The notes under the pieces are model-generated. The model had not been told where the DNA came from and made no database searches. It worked only from the letters and a program-made list of their open reading frames with translations. Source: Gammaproteobacteria bacterium (GTDB lineage: Bacteria > Pseudomonadota > Gammaproteobacteria > Burkholderiales > Burkholderiaceae_E). Taken from it: DNA of 11,819 bases. Positions 6,569 to 11,819 of this stretch are shown one piece after another (position 1 is the first letter of the stretch; every line of letters begins with the position of its first letter). The DNA is taken from assembly GCA_030425615.1 (NCBI GenBank), contig JAUIAI010000023.1, positions 1-11,819 on the forward strand. The letters are read 5' to 3'. Both the position numbers and the translations under genes were made by a program.

Positions 6569-7222
6569 ATGCGCTACTCACCCGAACACCTCCCGTGGGC
6601 GGAAGCGCGCGGCCGGGGTCGCGCCTTCCTCGAGCACATGGACACCCGACGCAGCGTCCGTGAGTTCTCCACCGAGCCGGTGCCGCGCGAGGCGATCGAA
6701 CTCGCCGTCGCGGCGGCCAACACCGCGCCCTCTGGTGCGCACCAGCAGCCGTGGACGTTCGTCGCAACCGAGGACGCAGACATCAAGCACCGGATCCGCC
6801 TCGCGGCCGAGGCCGAGGAGCGGGAGAACTACGAGGGCGGGCGGCTGCCGGAGGCGTGGCGCGAGGCCATCGCCCCGCTCGGCACCTCGTCGGACAAGTC
6901 GTATCTGGACGTCGTGCCGTGGATCGTCGTCGCGTTCGCCCAGAAGTCGACACCCATGCCCGATGGGTCCCTTCGCAAGAACTACTACGTGAATGAGTCC
7001 GTCGGCATCGCATGCGGGATGTTCATCACCGCGCTGCACACCATGGGACTGGCCACGTTGACCCATACGCCCAACCCGATGGGCTTCCTGACCGAGATCT
7101 TCGAGCGGCCGGCGACCGAGCGCCCCTACATCCTCTTCCCGGTGGGCTACCCGGCTCAGGAGTGCCAGGTGCCGGATCTGGATCGCAAGCCGCTCAGTGA
7201 GGCGCTCATCTTCAGACCGTGA
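6569..7222 (+). CDS. Nitroreductase-superfamily flavoprotein, iodotyrosine deiodinase (IYD)-like
   Basis: A 217-residue FMN-dependent protein of the nitroreductase fold. FMN phosphate contacts are visible as RRSVREF (27-33), and the APSGAHQQPW block at 53-62 is typical of the fold. The IYD clade is indicated by an active-site lid: Glu84, Tyr88 and Lys110 fall at nearly the spacing of Glu157/Tyr161/Lys182 of human IYD, the residues that grip the iodotyrosine zwitterion. The C-terminus also matches the IYD pattern (RPATERPYILFPVGYPAQEC, then VPDLDRKPL). IYD reductively removes halogen from mono- and diiodotyrosine; bacterial homologues with this activity are known. Unlike the vertebrate enzyme it has no N-terminal membrane anchor, so it should be cytoplasmic. 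Neighbours do not point to a halogen pathway. It could instead reduce nitroaromatics or quinones, but the lid residues favour a halotyrosine-like ligand. Confidence 0.88.
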   Translation: MRYSPEHLPWAEARGRGRAFLEHMDTRRSVREFSTEPVPREAIELAVAAANTAPSGAHQQPWTFVATEDADIKHRIRLAAEAEERENYEGGRLPEAWREAIAPLGTSSDKSYLDVVPWIVVAFAQKSTPMPDGSLRKNYYVNESVGIACGMFITALHTMGLATLTHTPNPMGFLTEIFERPATERPYILFPVGYPAQECQVPDLDRKPLSEALIFRP

Positions 7223-7304
7223 GACGGTGACGGCACATCGCACGCATCGGCGAGGTTTCAGGCTGCTGTCAGTTGGGTATCCCTTCTTGGACACCGTCTC
7301 GGCG

Positions 7305-7310
7305 AAGGAG
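7305..7310 (+). promoter_or_regulatory. Strong ribosome binding site (AAGGAG) for the secreted protein
   Basis: AAGGAG with 5 nt to the ATG at 7316. It stands out because most other gene starts in the GC-rich part have no Shine-Dalgarno, and it fixes the start just before a good signal peptide. Confidence 0.65.
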
Positions 7311-7315
7311 ATCCC

Positions 7316-8248
7316 ATGCTGCGGTCCCGTGCTCATCGCAGAGCCGTCATCGCGGCCAGCGTCGTTGCTGTCCCGGTCCTGCTGGCCTCACCGGCCATGG
7401 CGGAAGATCATGGATCCTCCCGCTCGTGGGTGTCGCCGCAGGCCAACGAGCATGCTGCCCAGCCCGCCGCGCCGTCCGGGGCCTCCGGTCACGACCGGAC
7501 CAATGACAGTGGTCAGGCCCGCAGCGGTCACGAGAACAATGGCCACGACAAGGAGGGCCACGGCGACAACGGGCATCACAACGATGCCTCCAAGGACGAC
7601 TCAGCCAAGGACGACTCAGCCAAGGACGGCAAAGACCGGCAGCCCGCTGACGATGAGGGTGGCGCGCGCCCGGCGGATGGGTCAGACGAAGAGCCCACCG
7701 AGAGGAACGATGGCGACGCCACCGACACTCACGACGCCGACCATGGCAGCGACGTGATCGCGCCGGTGGTGCCGACTGCGCCCGCCACCCAGCAGCCGTC
7801 GACGACTCGGCCCACGGCCGTGCCCCGGCCATCGGAGAGTGCCTCGCCGATCCCGACGCCTGCGGCCTCTGCGGCATCGGAGGCCTACGACCCTGACGAG
7901 CGCGACATCGACCACACGAAGACGGCTTCGGCTGCTCCAGCCACGGTCAGCACCTCTGGAGTTCGTGGCGAGCACCGTGTGACCGATCACAAGCAGGACA
8001 CCGTGCCGTCCGCCTCCGACATCACGTACCGCGTCGCGTGGACCGATCCGGTCCAGTCCTCGGTCACCAGTGCCGCCGTTGCGACGCCCACGGCTGTCGC
8101 AGCAGCATCCGTGGCGCCGGCGTCCGATCCGGCTCAGCCGATGGCCCCCTGGGCGCAGTGGGGGGCGGCGGCCGCAGCCCTCGCCGGGGCCGGTTGGTTC
8201 TTCCTGGCGATGAAGCGGCGCCGCCATGAGGAGGAGCAGCAGCCGTAG
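7316..8248 (+). CDS. Secreted His/Asp-rich, low-complexity protein with C-terminal membrane anchor
   Basis: A 310-residue protein of unknown family. It begins with a signal peptide (RSRAHRR, a hydrophobic core, cleavage probable after SPAMA at residue 29). Residues about 57-95 are rich in His, Gly, Asn and Asp, with repeated GH-E/D units and then tandem KDDSA units; this composition could bind divalent metals such as zinc, nickel or calcium. The middle is a Pro/Ala/Thr/Ser-rich spacer like those that span actinobacterial cell walls. The end has one hydrophobic span (281-299) followed by KRRRHEEEQQP, so the protein is probably anchored with its bulk outside. The layout resembles a sortase sorting signal, but no LPxTG-like motif precedes the span. 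It may be a surface stalk or metal buffer; both are inference. It has its own strong ribosome site 94 bases after the nitroreductase gene. Confidence 0.8.
   Translation: MLRSRAHRRAVIAASVVAVPVLLASPAMAEDHGSSRSWVSPQANEHAAQPAAPSGASGHDRTNDSGQARSGHENNGHDKEGHGDNGHHNDASKDDSAKDDSAKDGKDRQPADDEGGARPADGSDEEPTERNDGDATDTHDADHGSDVIAPVVPTAPATQQPSTTRPTAVPRPSESASPIPTPAASAASEAYDPDERDIDHTKTASAAPATVSTSGVRGEHRVTDHKQDTVPSASDITYRVAWTDPVQSSVTSAAVATPTAVAAASVAPASDPAQPMAPWAQWGAAAAALAGAGWFFLAMKRRRHEEEQQP
7592..7630 (+). repeat. In-frame 15-bp tandem repeat (two copies plus a partial third)
   Basis: AAGGACGACTCAGCC at 7592-7606 is repeated exactly at 7607-7621, followed by AAGGACGGC. It encodes KDDSA twice and then KDG. 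Identical copies suggest recent slippage and possible length variation of the acidic segment. Confidence 0.8.
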
Positions 8249-8257
8249 ATCCGCCAA

Positions 8258-8279
8258 GGGTCGCGCGCGGGCCCGACCC
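8258..8279 (+). terminator. Weak hairpin after the secreted-protein gene
   Basis: GGGTCG at 8258-8263 pairs with CGACCC at 8274-8279 around a 10-nt GC-rich loop, 9 bases after the stop codon. No T-run follows, so this is at most a non-canonical terminator. Confidence 0.25.
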
Positions 8280-8673
8280 GGATGTGAAAGGCTTCCGTCG
8301 TCATGACGAATCCTTCACAGATCAGGGTCGGGCTCCTTGCATACGGCGCCATCGGCCACGAGCACAACCTCGCGATCCAGGCCACTGACGGGCTGGAACT
8401 GACCGCGGTCGCGGACGTGAACCCCGAACGGGTGGCCGCAGCCCAGGAGTTGGCACCGACGGCTGAGGGCTTCTCTGACGCCACGGCGATGCTCGACTCC
8501 GGTCTGGTCGACCTCGTGGTCATATCGACCCCGCCGGACAGTCACGCCTCCTGGGCGCGCGAGGCCCTCACTCGCGGCATTCACGTCGTGCTCGAGAAGC
8601 CGATGGCGCTCACCAGTGCCGAGTGCGACGAGCTCATCGAACTCGCGGCCGCCAAGGACCTCCTGCTCGTCGT

Positions 8674-10260
8674 CTACCAGAACCGTCGCTTCGACCAGGA
8701 CTTCGTGACGATTCGCGCGCTCATCAATGACGGTGCCATCGGCGAGGTGTTCCACGCCCACCGGCGATCGCCCGGGATCGCCGGTCGATCGTCCAGCGGA
8801 TCATCGGCTTTGAGGATCTCACGGAGTGTCAACGTTTCCCAGACTCGGCGTTCCTCGATCATCAGCAGGACGAAAAAGATCGAGGCCATGACGACTGAGA
8901 AGATCAGGGCCGCCCAGGAACCGGCTCCAATTCCAAACAGCGGAGACAGGCTGGCAACGTGAAACGCCATTTCTTCTTCCTGCATCATTGCTGCGAGTAA
9001 GAAGGCCACAAACAGCGGTAGCAGCCAGAAGAGAAACACAAACATCATCAGCGCCAGCATCCCGCGTCTCGGATACTTCAGCCAGTAGTACTGTGTCGCG
9101 AACCCGAAATACGCAACGACGGCGGCGGCCGTTCCGGCAACTCTCCATAGCTGGGCGTCGATGTTCAGGGCCGGAACCAGCGTATGGATAACCTGCACCG
9201 TGGCCATGGCCAGAGTTGCGATGACGAAGACGGCTGCGCGGTTGGAGCTGTCGTCCTGCCACAGCGGCGGTCTTCCCAGGCTGATCCGTTTGGCTCGTCG
9301 AGCGCCGCCCTGATATTGCCCCTGCGAGGGCGAGATCGACAGGATCATCAGAATGGCAATGAGAAATTCGACGTAAGCGAGCGTTGGTATCAACCAGCCC
9401 GCTTTCAACAATGGATGATTGATGACGCCTCCGAGACACAATGCTGCAATGGTGGCGAAAAAGGCGACCGCCGATGATTTGGAAAAGAACATCGCGTTTG
9501 CCGACTTCATTCGCCGGGTGGCTGCCACGATCAGAAACAGTGTCAACGGGATCTGATAAAACAACGACTGCACGAACACCGGCAGTTCCACACCAAAGAA
9601 CGTTGGGGCGATGGCGTTTCGAGGGGCATCGGCGTTCAGAGCTTCCAGCAATGCTGGACCGGATGACAGCATGCCAGGCACAGGGATGCCGGCGCTCACC
9701 AGGCCTGTACACGCTCCCGCGCCCAGAACGATAAATCCCAACGCGGAATTGATATTTCGTGTTTTGCCTGGTCGAGCAACCAGTCCGGTGGTGATGGCAA
9801 GCCCGTGAAACAGCAGTGTTGACGAGATCAGGACGAGCGTTGACGTCAGAAATCCGACGATTCCCACATCGCTCAGAAGTGCACACGCAAACGTAAACGG
9901 AAGCAGAATCAAAGCGACCAGATACTCACGAACGGCTCCGCCAAACATGAATCCCAGCGTCGTCGCCGTCGGGGACAAGGGAGCGATTCGGTGGAAATCC
10001 AGGATGCCGGAATCGTTCGACGCGCTGATTGACGAGGCCACCTGCGATGTGCCAGCCAGGTGCAGAGCGAGTGCCTGGCACCCGAAAAAGAATCCATAAA
10101 AACCGGGACTGTCCAGTCCGCCTGCCTTGAAACCGGCAAACATCAGCAGGCTGCCCAGCAGTACGATGATGCTCGTAATGTAAGCCGGTTTTGGGGGGCG
10201 AAGATTCGACCGGATGTGGCGAACGAGCAGCGGATTGTCGAAGAGCAGTTGTTTGAGCAT
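8674..10260 (-). CDS. ABC-2 type transporter permease, C-terminus altered or cut at the junction
   Basis: A multi-span membrane subunit, with about 11-12 hydrophobic segments between residues 28 and 465, that should pair with the ATPase encoded just upstream to form an ABC-2 type exporter. The N-terminus (MLKQLLFDNPLLVRHIRSNLRPP) is an amphipathic cytoplasmic lead, and a soluble loop with QGQYQGGARRAKRISLG lies near residues 310-330. Native coding can be followed to about residue 498 (DDPLDDRPAIPGD); the last 30 residues of the open frame are antisense to the truncated oxidoreductase and are foreign. Since the last TM span ends well before the join, only a short tail may be lost. The ATG overlaps the ATPase stop as TGATG, a sign of coupled translation. 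Substrate is unknown; NosY-, GldF- and drug-export-like permeases share this organisation. Confidence 0.82.
   Translation of the reverse strand: MLKQLLFDNPLLVRHIRSNLRPPKPAYITSIIVLLGSLLMFAGFKAGGLDSPGFYGFFFGCQALALHLAGTSQVASSISASNDSGILDFHRIAPLSPTATTLGFMFGGAVREYLVALILLPFTFACALLSDVGIVGFLTSTLVLISSTLLFHGLAITTGLVARPGKTRNINSALGFIVLGAGACTGLVSAGIPVPGMLSSGPALLEALNADAPRNAIAPTFFGVELPVFVQSLFYQIPLTLFLIVAATRRMKSANAMFFSKSSAVAFFATIAALCLGGVINHPLLKAGWLIPTLAYVEFLIAILMILSISPSQGQYQGGARRAKRISLGRPPLWQDDSSNRAAVFVIATLAMATVQVIHTLVPALNIDAQLWRVAGTAAAVVAYFGFATQYYWLKYPRRGMLALMMFVFLFWLLPLFVAFLLAAMMQEEEMAFHVASLSPLFGIGAGSWAALIFSVVMASIFFVLLMIEERRVWETLTLREILKADDPLDDRPAIPGDRRWAWNTSPMAPSLMSARIVTKSWSKRRFW
8745..8802. other. Junction between GC-rich actinobacterial-type and lower-GC planctomycete-type DNA
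   Basis: To the left, sense-strand oxidoreductase coding is recognisable up to about 8765. To the right, minus-strand permease coding is recognisable from about 8770 onward. Base composition, start-site style and strand all change here. The exact base cannot be fixed from one sequence, but the GATC sites and GATCGCC copies at 8766-8790 are the best candidates. Confidence 0.8.
8760..8785. repeat. 10-bp inverted repeat and overlapping direct repeat at the junction
   Basis: ACCGGCGATC (8760-8769) and GATCGCCGGT (8776-8785) are perfect inverted copies around GCCCGG. GATCGCC also repeats directly at 8766-8772 and 8776-8782. Four GATC sites fall within 8766-8802. The repeats lie where the two unlike sequences meet. 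Confidence 0.8.
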
Positions 10261-11186
10261 CAGGACAACTCCTTGGCGCCGATCTGCAGAAAGACGTCTT
10301 CCAGCGACTCGTGTTTCCTGGTGAAGGATGAAACTCGGACGCCACCGTTGACGAGTTCGGTCAAAAGATCACTGGTGGCGCGGTCGTCTCCGTCAAACGG
10401 GATCGCAAACTTCCGCTGAGCAGCATCGGACACCTCGTCGATGCCGTGATCGTTCAGGATTTTTCTCAACAGTTCGGAGCCACTGACAATTTCGATCTCG
10501 ATGACTGCCTGCCCCAGCACCTTGGCGGCGATCTCGTCGACCTTTCCCGAGACGATCATTTGTCCGCGCTGCATGATGCCGATTGATGTGCAGAACTCGT
10601 CCATCTCGGAAAGGATGTGGGACGAGACAAGTACCGTCCCGCCGTCTCTGGCAAAGTCGCGGATGACCTGTTTCATCTGGGCTCGTCCGTGCGGGTCCAT
10701 GCCGCTGGCCGGTTCGTCGAGCAGTAAAACTTTTGGTTCCGGCAGCAGCGTCCTGGCGAGCATCAGTCGCTGCCGCATACCTCGTGACAGGCTTCCGACC
10801 AGTGAGTTTGTTTTTTCCTTCAGGCCGACCTGTTCGAGTCGATGAATGATTTCGGATGATCGTCGCGGCTTTGGAATGAAATAGCTGGCGGCGAACAGGT
10901 CGAGAAACTCCCACACCAGCAGGTCTTCATAAACTGGTGGAAAGTCGGGCATGAACCCCAGCACCTGACCGGCGGCCTGCGGTTCTTCGCGCATGTCGAA
11001 GCCGCCAATTTGAATCGCTCCGTAGGTCGGAGTCAGCAGGCCGACCATAGCTCTCATCGTGCTCGTCTTGCCGGCACCGTTGGGGCCGATCAGTCCGAAA
11101 ACTTCGCCTTCAGCGACCGAGAATGACAGCTCTTCAACCGCGCAGAGGTTGCCATAGTCAATTCGCAATTCATCCACAGAAATCAT
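10260..11186 (-). CDS. ABC-2 type transporter ATP-binding protein
   Basis: A 308-residue ABC ATPase that powers the adjacent permease. Motifs: Walker A GPNGAGKT (34-41), signature LSRGM (133-137, in place of LSGGQ), Walker B LLLDEPASGMDP with catalytic Glu158, and the H-loop in SSHILSE. The Q-loop position reads MPDF (79-82), with Asp where Gln is usual; I recall this variant in many CcmA/GldA-like ATPases, so it need not be a defect. After the core, a C-terminal region of about 90 residues resembles the regulatory extension of ABC-2 ATPases. The frame is open to 11246, but the ATG at 11186 is chosen because it begins the conserved strand (MISVDELRIDYG) and has a GGAG 9 nt upstream. The stop overlaps the permease start. 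Substrate is unknown. Confidence 0.92.
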   Translation of the reverse strand: MISVDELRIDYGNLCAVEELSFSVAEGEVFGLIGPNGAGKTSTMRAMVGLLTPTYGAIQIGGFDMREEPQAAGQVLGFMPDFPPVYEDLLVWEFLDLFAASYFIPKPRRSSEIIHRLEQVGLKEKTNSLVGSLSRGMRQRLMLARTLLPEPKVLLLDEPASGMDPHGRAQMKQVIRDFARDGGTVLVSSHILSEMDEFCTSIGIMQRGQMIVSGKVDEIAAKVLGQAVIEIEIVSGSELLRKILNDHGIDEVSDAAQRKFAIPFDGDDRATSDLLTELVNGGVRVSSFTRKHESLEDVFLQIGAKELS

Positions 11187-11195
11187 CGGCTCGAT

Positions 11196-11199
11196 CTCC
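11196..11199 (-). promoter_or_regulatory. Ribosome binding site (GGAG) for the ABC ATPase
   Basis: GGAG on the minus strand with 9 nt to the ATG at 11186. It supports this start over the longer frame reaching 11246. Confidence 0.5.
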
Positions 11200-11226
11200 G
11201 CTGCTGTTGAAGATATGGCCCACGGA

Positions 11227-11262
11227 TCAGGACGCAGCATGAGCAAGGTTCGTCAGGACGCA
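11227..11262. repeat. Direct repeat TCAGGACGCA in the hydrolase/ATPase spacer
   Basis: TCAGGACGCA occurs at 11227-11236 and 11253-11262, 26 bases start to start. The second copy also forms a 5-bp hairpin (CAGGA/TCCTG). The 88-base spacer shows no T-run and no clear promoter. Confidence 0.35.
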
Positions 11263-11274
11263 TCCTGCAGAAAA

Positions 11275-11819
11275 CTAGCGGGAAGGAACTCCTGCATCCG
11301 GCAGTTCGATCGAACCTTCGCGAACGGCGAAAGCCAGCTCGGTCGAAACCATCAACGCCATCGCTCCGCCGCGATCATCCTTGCCGAGGATCGCCGTGCG
11401 GTCGTAGTACGCTTGCCGGTTTTTCTGCTTGCCGGTTCCGGTGCACACATCGACCAGATTTCCATGCGGTCCGATGCGGCACTTGATCGATTCCCAGGCA
11501 CGCTGCACGAACGGTTCGAAAGTCTGCCGGTCAAGCCAGTTGTTCCTGAGTCCTCGAACGATGGCAAAAGTTGTCATGCACGTGCTGGTGAATTCGCGGT
11601 AGCTTTCGGGGTGATCGACGATCTGATGCCACATTCCCATTTCGTCCTGGTGATCGATCATTGTCAGCAGATGGTCTCGATACGCCGTCGTCATGAACGG
11701 CAGGTGTGGGCTGTCGGACGCCATGTCTGAAAGTGACAACGCCAGCCCGAGTGCCGGAAAACCATTTCCTCGCCCCCACGCCGTGCGTTGCGGATCAAGC
11801 GGCGAGTGCTGATGCAAAC
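11275..11819 (-). CDS. GH88/GH105-type unsaturated glycuronyl hydrolase, C-terminal part (5' end outside window)
   Basis: The frame is open from the window edge to a TAG at 11277-11275, giving 181 residues. It matches the C-terminal half of the GH88/GH105 (YteR/YesR-like) alpha/alpha-barrel family, which hydrates and thereby cleaves the unsaturated uronic acid left at chain ends by polysaccharide lyases. Family blocks in order: WGRGNGFPALGLA, DEMGMWHQIVDHPESYREFTST, then AWESIKCRIGPHGNLVDVC, GTGKQ, YYDR and DDRGGAMALM near the end. The upstream catalytic Asp of the family lies in the missing half. The full protein would be about 350-400 residues. No signal peptide can be judged. It lies 88 bases before the ABC ATPase on the same strand, so co-transcription is possible, though there is no direct link in function. 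Confidence 0.85.
   Translation of the reverse strand, partial: LHQHSPLDPQRTAWGRGNGFPALGLALSLSDMASDSPHLPFMTTAYRDHLLTMIDHQDEMGMWHQIVDHPESYREFTSTCMTTFAIVRGLRNNWLDRQTFEPFVQRAWESIKCRIGPHGNLVDVCTGTGKQKNRQAYYDRTAILGKDDRGGAMALMVSTELAFAVREGSIELPDAGVPSR

Larger units (their letters stand above)
8303..8962 (+). pseudogene. Gfo/Idh/MocA-family NAD(P) oxidoreductase, truncated at the junction (native to about residue 154)
   Basis: The N-terminal Rossmann half of a Gfo/Idh/MocA dehydrogenase, a family acting on sugars, inositols and related polyols with NAD(P). Visible are the dinucleotide loop YGAIGHEH (14-21; usual form GxGxxG), the strand ending TAVADVNPERV, VVISTPPDSH, and the family EKP motif at 98-100. 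Family identity stops near residue 154 (GEVFHAHRR), where the C-terminal sheet domain should begin. From there the open frame runs on to 8962 with a Ser/Arg-rich sequence that is antisense to the ABC permease and is not a real domain. Full-length members have about 330-390 residues. The original genome probably carries an intact gene. An AAAGG lies 12 nt before the ATG, a weak ribosome site. The family call is sure; the coding end is an artefact of the join. Confidence 0.85.

Noticed and set aside
7287..7292. TTGGAC as a -35 box for the secreted-protein gene
   Set aside because: Only 23 bases separate it from the start codon, which leaves no room for a -10 box, a transcription start and the ribosome site.
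8768..8962. C-terminal 65 residues of the oxidoreductase frame as a novel fused domain
   Set aside because: The stretch is antisense to permease coding sequence and appears only because of the join; it is not a fusion.
11187..11246. 20-residue N-terminal extension of the ABC ATPase
   Set aside because: It adds sequence before the conserved first strand, and a GGAG supports the ATG at 11186.
8745..11819. Horizontally acquired island in an actinobacterium
   Set aside because: There is no integrase, tRNA, att repeat, insertion sequence or restored gene at the boundary; an abrupt join inside two genes fits an artefact better, though not proven.
1..11819. CRISPR array, tRNA, rRNA, riboswitch or prophage
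   Set aside because: No regularly spaced repeats, cloverleaf-like or conserved RNA sequence, or phage-type gene was seen on either strand by eye.

Overview
The window joins two pieces of DNA that look as if they come from different bacteria. Bases 1 to about 8765 are GC-rich (a 60-base sample at 8461-8520 has 40 G/C) and carry short, tightly spaced genes, several with a -10-like hexamer exactly 6 nt before the start codon. The gene families and layout fit an actinobacterium, perhaps Micrococcales; this placement is inference. Bases from about 8770 to the end are lower in GC (28 of 60 at 9361-9420). They carry three genes on one strand: an ABC-2 permease, its ATPase and a GH88/GH105-type hydrolase. 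Their style resembles Planctomycetota, again by inference. At the join a Gfo/Idh/MocA oxidoreductase loses its C-terminal half while an ABC permease runs in on the opposite strand. This is best read as a cloning or assembly chimera until shown otherwise.

Layout of the first part: a UPF0303/HbpS-like protein cut by the left edge (minus) diverges from a DHA2 drug-efflux transporter (plus). The transporter converges, with overlapping stop codons, on a minus-strand pair made of a membrane family 2 glycosyltransferase and a 74-residue single-pass membrane protein that starts inside its 3' end. Then come a pyridoxamine-phosphate-oxidase-like flavoprotein (plus), a DEAD-box RNA helicase with a DbpA-type RNA-binding domain (minus), a small polytopic membrane protein (plus), a nitroreductase closely resembling iodotyrosine deiodinase (plus), a secreted His/Asp-rich membrane-anchored protein (plus), and the truncated oxidoreductase (plus).

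Layout of the second part, all minus strand and read from the right edge: the C-terminal part of a GH88/GH105-type unsaturated glycuronyl hydrolase, 88 bases of spacer, an ABC-2 ATPase, and a permease whose start codon overlaps the ATPase stop (TGATG).

No RNA gene, CRISPR array, insertion sequence or phage gene was seen. All spacers are under 100 bases, so no long non-coding stretch exists. The features most worth following are the junction, the deiodinase-like enzyme, the overlapping glycosyltransferase/small-protein pair, and the recurrent leaderless-type promoter geometry. I did not find a clearly new multi-gene system.
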